5,014 nucleotides of DNA from an uncultured Lachnospiraceae bacterium. GTDB lineage: Bacteria > Bacillota_A > Clostridia > Lachnospirales > Lachnospiraceae. The notes under the pieces were generated by a model. The model had not been told where the DNA came from and did not search any database. It saw nothing but the letters and a program-made list of their open reading frames with translations. Below, piece by piece: positions 1 through 4,274 of the stretch; the stretch's first letter is position 1; every line of letters begins with the position of its first letter. The stretch spans positions 1 through 5,014 of the forward strand of contig CADBNG010000011.1 in assembly GCA_902795985.1 (NCBI GenBank). Direction: 5' to 3'. The position numbers and the translations under genes were made by a program.

Positions 1-494
1 AGTTTGGGCTTTTCCGCCGTAATAAAAAACGTCTGGAAAGCATACTGCAGCGTAAAAGGCACGATGCTGATAAAGGAAATCCGGGCATACTGAACGCAAT
101 ATCCCAGCATGTTTTCATCCGCGCCAAGCAGCCTTGCCGCGGGCTCTGCCAGGATCATTCCGGCAGCCATGAACACCAGGCCAACAGCAATCTGCGTATA
201 AATAACCAGGGAAAATGTCCTGTTGGCCTTTTCCCGGTCACCCATGCCTAAAGTAACCGCCACCAGGGCACTACCGCCCGTCCCCAGCATGGATCCGAAA
301 GCGCCGAAGATCATGATATAGGGAATGATCAGGTTCAGCGCCGCAAAGGGCGTTTCTCCCACATAATTCGACACAAAAAGGCCGTCCACCACGCCATAGA
401 TCGAAGTGAAGATCATCATGGAAATGGACGGCAGGGTGAACCGGATCAGACGGCCGTAGTTAAAATGATCAGACAGCTTGATTTCGTCTTTCAT
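1..494 (-). CDS. MATE family efflux transporter, N-terminal part (cut by window edge)
   Basis: This is the first 164 codons of a multidrug and toxin extrusion (MATE) pump, an inner-membrane antiporter that exports drugs or metabolites using a Na+ or H+ gradient. The protein opens MKDEIKLSDHF, followed by a first helix (about residues 17-40, with the family-typical run FTLPSISMMIFTSIYGVVDG), a second region with GTGGSALVA near residues 71-79, a charged loop GDREKAN (85-91) and further helices at about 95-115 and 138-160. Full-length family members are about 450 residues, so roughly two thirds lie outside the window. The ATG at 494 fits the usual start of clostridial homologues, but I see no clear Shine-Dalgarno sequence before it. 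It lies 105 bases downstream of the hydrolase gene on the same strand, so it may be cotranscribed or have its own weak start. The substrate cannot be read from the sequence. Confidence 0.9.
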   Translation of the reverse strand, partial: MKDEIKLSDHFNYGRLIRFTLPSISMMIFTSIYGVVDGLFVSNYVGETPFAALNLIIPYIMIFGAFGSMLGTGGSALVAVTLGMGDREKANRTFSLVIYTQIAVGLVFMAAGMILAEPAARLLGADENMLGYCVQYARISFISIVPFTLQYAFQTFFITAEKPK

Positions 495-520
495 TGCAGT
501 TGTTTTCGGCGTATTCCCGC

Positions 521-549
521 CCCGGACGTCCCGGATCTTTCCGTCCGGG
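521..549. repeat. GC-rich inverted repeat between hydrolase and MATE genes
   Basis: CCCGGACG at 521-528 and CGTCCGGG at 542-549 form a perfect 8-bp stem with a 13-base loop. It sits in the 105-base gap between the two minus-strand genes. No T-run follows on either strand, so it is not a standard intrinsic terminator. It could stabilise a processed mRNA end, attenuate read-through into the MATE gene, or bind a regulator. Its role is unknown. Confidence 0.6.
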
Positions 550-599
550 CTCCGCCGCGTCTGCCATCATTCAGAAACCGGATTCCTTCATTCCGGCCG

Positions 600-1745
600 T
601 TACGGATTGCAGTTATGGCAGGGATCGTAGCCCGCATCGATCAGCTCGTCCCGGGTTCCGGTAAAATACCACTTGTTTTTCTCGCTCATCCTCTTCACGC
701 TGGGACAGGTCGGCCGATGGAAAACATGTGTGTTGGTGTTCGCAATATAATCCATGGAAGGCGGGGCCTGCGTTTCCTGCGAAGCGCTTTCCTCCGCGGC
801 CGCCCGTTCGGCTTCTGCCGCTTCCTTTTCCGCCTCTTCCGCGGCCTTTTCGATATCCTTCATATTGATGATTCCGCCGGCTGCCGAGAACGGATCGATA
901 TCGTCGCTCTTTTCCGTCCGGAACGTCACGTTCTTCCCGTCGCTTTCACAGAAAACAGTGCCTTCCATATCCGTCCGGTAAACCGAAACGCCGGCATCCT
1001 TCAACCGGTCCAGCACCTCCTGCGTGGGATGTCCGTAAGTATTGTCCCCGCCCACGGGAATCACCGCGTATTCCGGCCGGACTTCCTTCAGGAATTCTTC
1101 CCCGGTGGAGGAACTGCTCCCATGATGTCCGACTTTCAGGACGGTGCTTTTCAGTTCCGCGCCGGTTTCCATCAGTGCTTTTTCGTCCGGAATCTCCGCG
1201 TCCCCGGTAAACAGGAAGGAGGTTTCTCCGTATACGATCCGCAGCACAATGGAGGTGTTGTCCGAGGACCGGACGCCCCTCTGCGGTGCCAGAACCGTCA
1301 CTTTTGCGCTGCCCAGGGAAAAGACGTCTCCGGCATCCGGAATCAGGATCCGGTTTTTCTGTTTTTCCGCGTATTTCAGCACATCCTGAAACGCTTCGAT
1401 ATCCCGATCCGCCTCAGTGCAGAACAGGATGCCCGCCTGGGCGTAATTTAAAGCTCCGGCAATGCCTCCGCAATGATCCGCGTCCGGATGGGTGCAGACA
1501 ATGTAATCCAGCCGTTCCAGACCCTGCGCCTTCAGATAGCTGTAAATCTTATCGGATGCCGCGGACGGACCGCCATCCACCATCATGGCATATCCGTCGC
1601 AGGTAATGACCGCCGCGTCACCCTCTCCGACGTCCAGAAAGGCAATCTGAAAAGACGGGCCGCTTTCTTCCTCCTCTGCATAAACCACAAAGGTCTGGGA
1701 CAGGATCAGTACAACCGCGAGTAAAAGTGAAATGATCCGTTTCAT
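600..1745 (-). CDS. Exported ComEC/Rec2-like metallo-beta-lactamase-fold hydrolase with Ada-like zinc tail
   Basis: The 381-residue product begins with a Sec signal peptide (KR, then a hydrophobic core at 5-20, likely cleavage after VYA at 21-23). Residues 33-275 are a metallo-beta-lactamase fold: DVGEGDA (38-44), the metal ligand motif THPDADHCGG (85-94), FTGD (179-182), KVGHHGS (204-210) and YGHP (237-240). This pattern matches the C-terminal domain of the competence protein ComEC, thought to act as a nuclease/phosphodiesterase, but here it is free and exported. Residues 295-330 are an Ala/Glu/Lys-rich, probably helical linker. Residues 332-381 resemble the Ada N-terminal zinc domain, with ligands His343, Cys347, Cys376 and Cys379. 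The start is firm: AAAGGAGA lies at 1751-1758, 5 bases before the ATG. The gene follows the HdeD gene by 45 bases, suggesting one transcript. Extracellular DNA or a nucleotide is a plausible substrate, but this is inferred. Confidence 0.92.
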   Translation of the reverse strand: MKRIISLLLAVVLILSQTFVVYAEEEESGPSFQIAFLDVGEGDAAVITCDGYAMMVDGGPSAASDKIYSYLKAQGLERLDYIVCTHPDADHCGGIAGALNYAQAGILFCTEADRDIEAFQDVLKYAEKQKNRILIPDAGDVFSLGSAKVTVLAPQRGVRSSDNTSIVLRIVYGETSFLFTGDAEIPDEKALMETGAELKSTVLKVGHHGSSSSTGEEFLKEVRPEYAVIPVGGDNTYGHPTQEVLDRLKDAGVSVYRTDMEGTVFCESDGKNVTFRTEKSDDIDPFSAAGGIINMKDIEKAAEEAEKEAAEAERAAAEESASQETQAPPSMDYIANTNTHVFHRPTCPSVKRMSEKNKWYFTGTRDELIDAGYDPCHNCNP

Positions 1746-1750
1746 AACGC

Positions 1751-1758
1751 TCTCCTTT
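1751..1758 (-). promoter_or_regulatory. Ribosome binding site of the exported hydrolase
   Basis: On the minus strand the sequence reads AAAGGAGA, five bases before the ATG at 1745. It supports this start and a signal-peptide-bearing product. Confidence 0.75.
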
Positions 1759-1790
1759 CCATCCGGGGAGATGCTGCTTCAGGATGTTTT

Positions 1791-2315
1791 TTACTCCGTA
1801 TTTCTGTTCTGAAAGGCCTTCACCAGTCCGACCACTCCGTTATAGGCCAGAGATACCCCGATGAAGATGATCACGAGGTCCGCTGAGATCAGGGGCGCCG
1901 AAATAATGACAATACCCAGAACAATGTACAGGACGGCCAGGATAAACTGGAATACCCCGTTTTCATCCCCTTCCCCCTGACGGGTCCGGAAACCGGAGAC
2001 CAGGTTGGTGACGCCGCCCAGAATCAGCAGGATGCCGGCCACGGTCGGAATCACCTTTGCCGCCGCAATCGGACGCGCGAGAATCAGGATACCGATAACC
2101 GCCAGCAGGACACTGAAAAGGATGGACGGAACCGTCGTCCCGGTCTGCGGAGATGTCAGCGCCGCCGCGATATTCGCCGCCGCCGCAATCAGGAAGCCGA
2201 TGCCGACAATCCGGCACAGGAGAATCAACGTTCCCTGCGGCCACACCAGAAGAATAATTCCCACAATCAGGGACACTAACGAAAGAAAAACGGTATTGCG
2301 CTGAAATTTCTGCAT
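1791..2315 (-). CDS. HdeD/DUF308 family six-helix membrane protein
   Basis: This 174-residue protein is almost entirely hydrophobic, with six predicted membrane helices at about 8-26, 29-52, 63-80, 85-107, 121-139 and 144-166. They fall into three helix pairs with recurring turns (VWPQ at 24-27, ARPI at 80-83, SAPL at 139-142), which is the threefold repeat of the DUF308/HdeD family. E. coli HdeD is linked to acid resistance at high cell density; the molecular role of most homologues is unknown. A longer reading frame opens at 2465, but the start at 2315 is preferred: GGAGG lies at 2321-2325, five bases before the ATG, and the extension would translate the palindrome at 2411-2433 and lacks family similarity. 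A short polar tail (FQNRNTE) ends the protein. It is the first gene of a probable operon with the hydrolase, 45 bases downstream. Confidence 0.88.
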   Translation of the reverse strand: MQKFQRNTVFLSLVSLIVGIILLVWPQGTLILLCRIVGIGFLIAAAANIAAALTSPQTGTTVPSILFSVLLAVIGILILARPIAAAKVIPTVAGILLILGGVTNLVSGFRTRQGEGDENGVFQFILAVLYIVLGIVIISAPLISADLVIIFIGVSLAYNGVVGLVKAFQNRNTE

Positions 2316-2320
2316 AACAA

Positions 2321-2325
2321 CCTCC
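2321..2325 (-). promoter_or_regulatory. Ribosome binding site deciding the HdeD start
   Basis: GGAGG on the minus strand, with TTGTT between it and the ATG at 2315. This rules in the shorter 174-residue protein over the in-frame start 50 codons upstream. Confidence 0.85.
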
Positions 2326-2342
2326 AAAACAAGTCGGAATCC

Positions 2343-2356
2343 GCCGGCTTTCCGGC
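2343..2356. repeat. Small hairpin in the HdeD leader
   Basis: GCCGG (2343-2347) and CCGGC (2352-2356) can form a 5-bp stem with a four-base loop in the predicted leader of the HdeD transcript, about 18 bases upstream of the ribosome binding site. It may be incidental in GC-rich DNA. Confidence 0.35.
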
Positions 2357-2376
2357 ATCTCTGTTCCGTAATGATT

Positions 2377-2405
2377 ATCATACTATATCCGGGGTTGATC
2401 TGCAA
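2377..2405 (-). promoter_or_regulatory. Predicted sigma-A promoter for the HdeD-hydrolase operon
   Basis: On the minus strand, -35 TTGCAG (2405-2400) and -10 TATGAT (2382-2377) are separated by 17 bases. The -10 matches the consensus at five of six positions; the -35 matches only TTG. Transcription would begin near 2370, giving a leader of about 55 bases. The palindrome at 2411-2433 lies just upstream of the -35 box, a position suited to a regulator site. Confidence 0.5.
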
Positions 2406-2410
2406 ACATC

Positions 2411-2433
2411 CCGAAGGGGACAGTCCCCTTCGG
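2411..2433. repeat. Perfect palindrome, 10-bp arms
   Basis: CCGAAGGGGA (2411-2420), a three-base spacer CAG, then TCCCCTTCGG (2424-2433) make a perfect inverted repeat. It lies six bases upstream of the predicted HdeD -35 box. No T-run follows on either strand, so it is unlikely to be a terminator. It could be a dimeric regulator operator or a REP-type extragenic palindrome; the GGGGAC/GTCCCC core recurs in the element at 2472-2573. Confidence 0.8.
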
Positions 2434-2460
2434 CCCCTGCTCCGTCCCTTTCGGGCCAGC
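2425..2460. repeat. Imperfect tandem repeat, about 18 bases, two copies
   Basis: The right arm of the palindrome and what follows (from about 2423 to 2440) is repeated imperfectly at 2444-2460. Both copies share GTCCC, one variable base, TTCGG, one variable base and CC, and both end in GC. As a result the left arm CCGAAGGG could pair with either copy, giving two alternative hairpins. Confidence 0.5.
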
Positions 2461-2471
2461 CCCATTCATAT

Positions 2472-2573
2472 AAAAAAACTCCTGCATGACCGGGACAGAA
2501 TAACGCCCCCTAAATCCGGTCCGAAATTCTAGCAGTGGGGACGGTCTGTACACCGATAATGAGGAGTTTTTTT
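2472..2573. repeat. 102-base segment bounded by perfect 12-bp inverted repeats
   Basis: AAAAAAACTCCT at 2472-2483 and AGGAGTTTTTTT at 2562-2573 are perfect reverse complements. Inside, further pairing is possible in the right order: CGG 2491-2493 with CCG 2553-2555, ACAGA 2495-2499 with TCTGT 2545-2549, and CCCC 2507-2510 with GGGG 2537-2540. The whole segment can fold into one long interrupted hairpin on either strand. I see no target-site duplication. It could be a bidirectional terminator with an unusually large loop, the 3' half of a small RNA, or a MITE/REP-like mobile palindrome. Confidence 0.8.
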
Positions 2574-2584
2574 CAATTTCAGGC

Positions 2585-2603
2585 GGACTGCTTCCGGCAG
2601 TCC
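2585..2603. repeat. Hairpin, 7-bp stem
   Basis: GGACTGC (2585-2591), loop TTCCG, GCAGTCC (2597-2603) form a perfect short hairpin. Its right arm is also the first part of an 11-base tandem repeat, so the second repeat copy offers an alternative pairing partner. Confidence 0.65.
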
Positions 2604-2618
2604 TTACGCAGTCCTTAC
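2597..2618. repeat. Exact 11-base tandem duplication
   Basis: GCAGTCCTTAC occurs twice head to tail, at 2597-2607 and 2608-2618. It may be a replication-slippage duplication, or it may give two equivalent partners for GGACTGC at 2585-2591. Confidence 0.85.
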
Positions 2619-2689
2619 ATGTCTGAAGCCAAACATCAAACCGGTCTGCAGGTCAATTGATTTCTACTGAAAACTATTGAGTTAATTTA

Positions 2690-2718
2690 AGTATATCACA
2701 TTCTTCCGTACAACGCAA
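2690..2718 (-). promoter_or_regulatory. Predicted leftward promoter with extended -10
   Basis: On the minus strand, -35 TTGCGT (2718-2713), a 17-base spacer and -10 TATACT (2695-2690) are present, with TG one base before the -10, an extended -10 feature. It lies in an AT-rich patch, 101 bases beyond the stop of the ligase gene. The nearest gene it could serve is the HdeD gene, more than 360 bases away, unless it drives a non-coding RNA. Confidence 0.45.
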
Positions 2719-2742
2719 CAGCTGTCGAAACGCACCCGATAC

Positions 2743-2764
2743 TCTCCCGCGGTTCACCGGGAGA
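2743..2764. repeat. Hairpin downstream of the ligase gene
   Basis: TCTCCCG (2743-2749) and CGGGAGA (2758-2764) form a 7-bp stem with an eight-base loop, about 55 bases past the stop codon of the glutamate-cysteine ligase. No T-run follows on the minus strand, so if it ends the mRNA it would do so by protecting a processed end or with Rho. It is only a weak terminator candidate. Confidence 0.45.
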
Positions 2765-2818
2765 TCATTTATAAAGGCCCTGTCCCAATGGATTTGAAAG
2801 CACGGTTCCGAACTGTGT

Positions 2819-4099
2819 TTACGGACAGAACTTCTCCTGAATCTGACGGGCCCTCTCCAGCCCCCGGGCAATATAGTCCTCTCCGTATTCCCGGAGCGCC
2901 CGCACGGCATACCGGTTGTTATCGTCTTCCACTTTCGAAAGCTGGAAACTCAGATTATTCCGGGTCAGCGGGCTGCCGAAGTCAAAAAAGCGCTGCATTT
3001 CCGTCAGGATCTCCCGCAAAGCCTCTCTTACGGAAACGGAGCGGCCGTCCGCTGTAACAATTTTTGCGATATCCCAGTCGTATGCCGCCGCGGTTTTGTA
3101 ATTCTGCAGCGCCTGTACCTGCTGTGCCGCAGACAGGTCGGTCGCTTCCCTGGACGCCAGCCAGATCAGGAACAGTTTCATGAAGACCGCGTCGCGCAGC
3201 TCAATTCCCTGATCCGAGAAGGGATTCAGGTCGATCATGCGCAGTTCGATATGATCGATTCCTTTTTCCGCCAGACCCGCAAGGGAATACACGCCGGGGT
3301 TTTTGATCCGCACCGGATAATACAGCTCCGCCGCCTGGCAAAGCATTCCGTTATCCACATATTTCTGAATCGAGGCAGTATAGGCCGGAATGCTGCTGTA
3401 ATCCAGTACCGGCGCAAAAAAGTTCCAATAGCCCTCTTCGCTGCAGCGCATGGAGGCTTTCCCCGCGAAAACGGTCCTCCCGGACCGGCCTTTTTCGAAA
3501 AAGGAACTGTCCAGTACCGGACTTGCCGCCAGCAGCGCCACGACCGCCCAGCCATACTGAAGAACTTTCTGGGCCAGCTCCAGATAAAACCGGTCATTAT
3601 ATCCGCCCGGATCGCCGCCGCCGTCCAGCTCAAAATTCCTCTGTATCAGCTCAGGCAAAAAAGAATAATTGAAATGAATGCCGGAATAGGTCATCAGATA
3701 CCTTCCGTATTTGCCGGACAGATATTCCCGGTAAAGCGTCTTTTCCTGCCTGTCGCCCTCATAGCGGGCGATGCGGATGTCCTCTTCCCCGCCGAGAATG
3801 GGGGGATTGGAAAAAGGCCAGAGCAGCTCGCCGTTTTCTTTCAGTTTCGTATGAAGCCGCGTCAGCAGCTGCTTCAGTTCCTCCACCGCCTTGTTGACGT
3901 TCCGGTCCGGGGATGTCCCGATTTCCGTCTGGGCTTCTCCGAAATCCCGGTCGATCCGGGAAGACTCCGGGAACGGATGGTCCGTCTGTGCAAGATGTCC
4001 CTCCGGATCAATCCGGTGAGACTCCAGTTCAAGTCCCACGGCCCCTTCCGTCAGATGTTCTTTTATAAAAGGATCTTCACTGTGAAGTCTGATACCCAT
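2819..4099 (-). CDS. gshA: Glutamate-cysteine ligase, stand-alone (GshA / GshF N-terminal type)
   Basis: The 426-residue cytoplasmic product belongs to the glutamate-cysteine ligase family, which joins L-glutamate and L-cysteine with ATP to form gamma-glutamylcysteine, the first step to glutathione. Family marks are VGLELESHRI (21-30, the G-x-E-x-E start of the active site) followed by DPEGHLAQTDHPFP (31-44), DFGEAQTEIGT (52-62), the FSNPP loop (96-100), YSGIHFNYSFLP (138-149) and HIELRMIDLNPF (283-294), equivalent to the IEVRSLDINPF stretch of E. coli GshA. E. coli GshA is about 520 residues and bifunctional GshF about 750; this protein stops after the ligase domain with no ATP-grasp synthetase part. 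An in-frame upstream start at 4192 exists, but AAGGAG at 4109-4114, nine bases before the ATG at 4099, and family similarity beginning soon after favour 4099. Substrate choice could differ from cysteine in a clostridium; this is not visible from sequence. Confidence 0.88.
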   Translation of the reverse strand: MGIRLHSEDPFIKEHLTEGAVGLELESHRIDPEGHLAQTDHPFPESSRIDRDFGEAQTEIGTSPDRNVNKAVEELKQLLTRLHTKLKENGELLWPFSNPPILGGEEDIRIARYEGDRQEKTLYREYLSGKYGRYLMTYSGIHFNYSFLPELIQRNFELDGGGDPGGYNDRFYLELAQKVLQYGWAVVALLAASPVLDSSFFEKGRSGRTVFAGKASMRCSEEGYWNFFAPVLDYSSIPAYTASIQKYVDNGMLCQAAELYYPVRIKNPGVYSLAGLAEKGIDHIELRMIDLNPFSDQGIELRDAVFMKLFLIWLASREATDLSAAQQVQALQNYKTAAAYDWDIAKIVTADGRSVSVREALREILTEMQRFFDFGSPLTRNNLSFQLSKVEDDNNRYAVRALREYGEDYIARGLERARQIQEKFCP

Positions 4100-4108
4100 G
4101 ATCCGATG

Positions 4109-4114
4109 CTCCTT
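4109..4114 (-). promoter_or_regulatory. Ribosome binding site deciding the gshA start
   Basis: AAGGAG on the minus strand, preceded by a run of A, nine bases from the ATG at 4099. It selects this start over the in-frame ATG 31 codons upstream at 4192, which lies upstream of the predicted promoter -35 box and so could not be in that transcript. Confidence 0.8.
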
Positions 4115-4126
4115 TTTTCCTGCTCG

Positions 4127-4140
4127 CCGGAACCATCCGG
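4127..4140. repeat. Small hairpin in the gshA leader
   Basis: CCGGA and TCCGG are separated by four bases, giving a 5-bp stem just after the predicted transcription start of the ligase gene and before its ribosome binding site. It could modulate mRNA stability; it may equally be chance. Confidence 0.35.
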
Positions 4141-4148
4141 TAAGGAAA

Positions 4149-4177
4149 AGTATGACGCACGGCCGATTTTCTGTCAA
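4149..4177 (-). promoter_or_regulatory. Predicted sigma-A promoter of gshA
   Basis: On the minus strand, a perfect -35 TTGACA (4177-4172), a 17-base spacer and -10 CATACT (4154-4149, four of six) are present. Transcription would start near 4142, giving a leader of about 43 bases that contains the ribosome binding site. This is the best promoter in the window. Confidence 0.65.
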
Positions 4178-4212
4178 ATTCCGGACTGGCACCGGCCGCG
4201 CGGATGCTTCTC

Positions 4213-4241
4213 TGGACGGAAACGGCGGGATCTGCTATTCT
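4213..4241 (+). promoter_or_regulatory. Predicted promoter of the AEC transporter
   Basis: -35 TGGACG (4213-4218), a 17-base spacer and -10 TATTCT (4236-4241) are seen, with TG one base before the -10. Both boxes match consensus at four of six positions. The start would fall near 4248, leaving a short leader to the ATG at 4275. The two divergent promoters have their -35 boxes 35 bases apart, so one regulator could affect both. Confidence 0.45.
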
Positions 4242-4274
4242 TTATTCTGTTGTTTTGATGAAAGGGGTAAAAAC

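Larger units (their letters stand above)
2472..2683 (-). ncRNA. Candidate small structured RNA (hypothetical)
   Basis: A leftward promoter (2690-2718) would start a transcript near 2683. Running left, it contains a 7-bp hairpin (2603-2585) and then the large imperfect hairpin of 2573-2472, which ends in AGGAG plus seven T residues, resembling an intrinsic terminator. The predicted RNA is about 210 bases, with no open frame of note. It does not match any RNA family I recognise. The alternative is that this is simply the long leader of the HdeD transcript, with the hairpin acting as an attenuator. Confidence 0.25.
2316..2818. other. Gene-free, repeat-rich intergenic region
   Basis: These 503 bases between the HdeD start and the glutamate-cysteine ligase stop hold no credible coding sequence. 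Short frames here lack ribosome binding sites or recognisable protein content. The region contains, from left to right, the HdeD leader and promoter, a 23-base palindrome with a degenerate neighbour copy, a 102-base inverted-repeat-bounded segment, a hairpin with an 11-base tandem repeat, an AT-rich stretch at about 2652-2700 that includes a leftward promoter, and another hairpin near the end of the ligase gene. Confidence 0.8.

Noticed and set aside
465..1451. Plus-strand open frame of 328 codons
   Set aside because: It runs antisense to the hydrolase and the MATE start, has an Arg/Phe/Pro-rich composition with no recognisable domain, and the minus-strand genes are clearly real.
2411..2433. 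CRISPR repeat or intrinsic terminator
   Set aside because: There is no regular array of spacers, and no T-run follows the stem on either strand.
2316..2465. Fifty-codon N-terminal extension of the HdeD-like protein
   Set aside because: It is Arg/Gly-rich, would translate the palindrome and start upstream of the predicted promoter, and a GGAGG site sits correctly before the ATG at 2315.
2472..2573. 6S RNA
   Set aside because: A long interrupted hairpin with a closing stem is suggestive, but 102 bases is far shorter than the usual 160-200, and I cannot identify the central bubble.
2674..2910. Minus-strand open frame of 78 codons overlapping the end of the ligase gene
   Set aside because: It has no ribosome binding site and no recognisable protein features, and most of its start overlaps the ligase in another frame. 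I also looked in it for remnants of an ATP-grasp synthetase and found none.
4100..4192. Thirty-one-codon N-terminal extension of the glutamate-cysteine ligase
   Set aside because: It would start upstream of the predicted -35 box and has no family similarity, while AAGGAG precedes the ATG at 4099.
3251..4258. Plus-strand open frame of 335 codons
   Set aside because: It is antisense to the glutamate-cysteine ligase gene, whose motifs are unmistakable, and has no ribosome binding site or family similarity.
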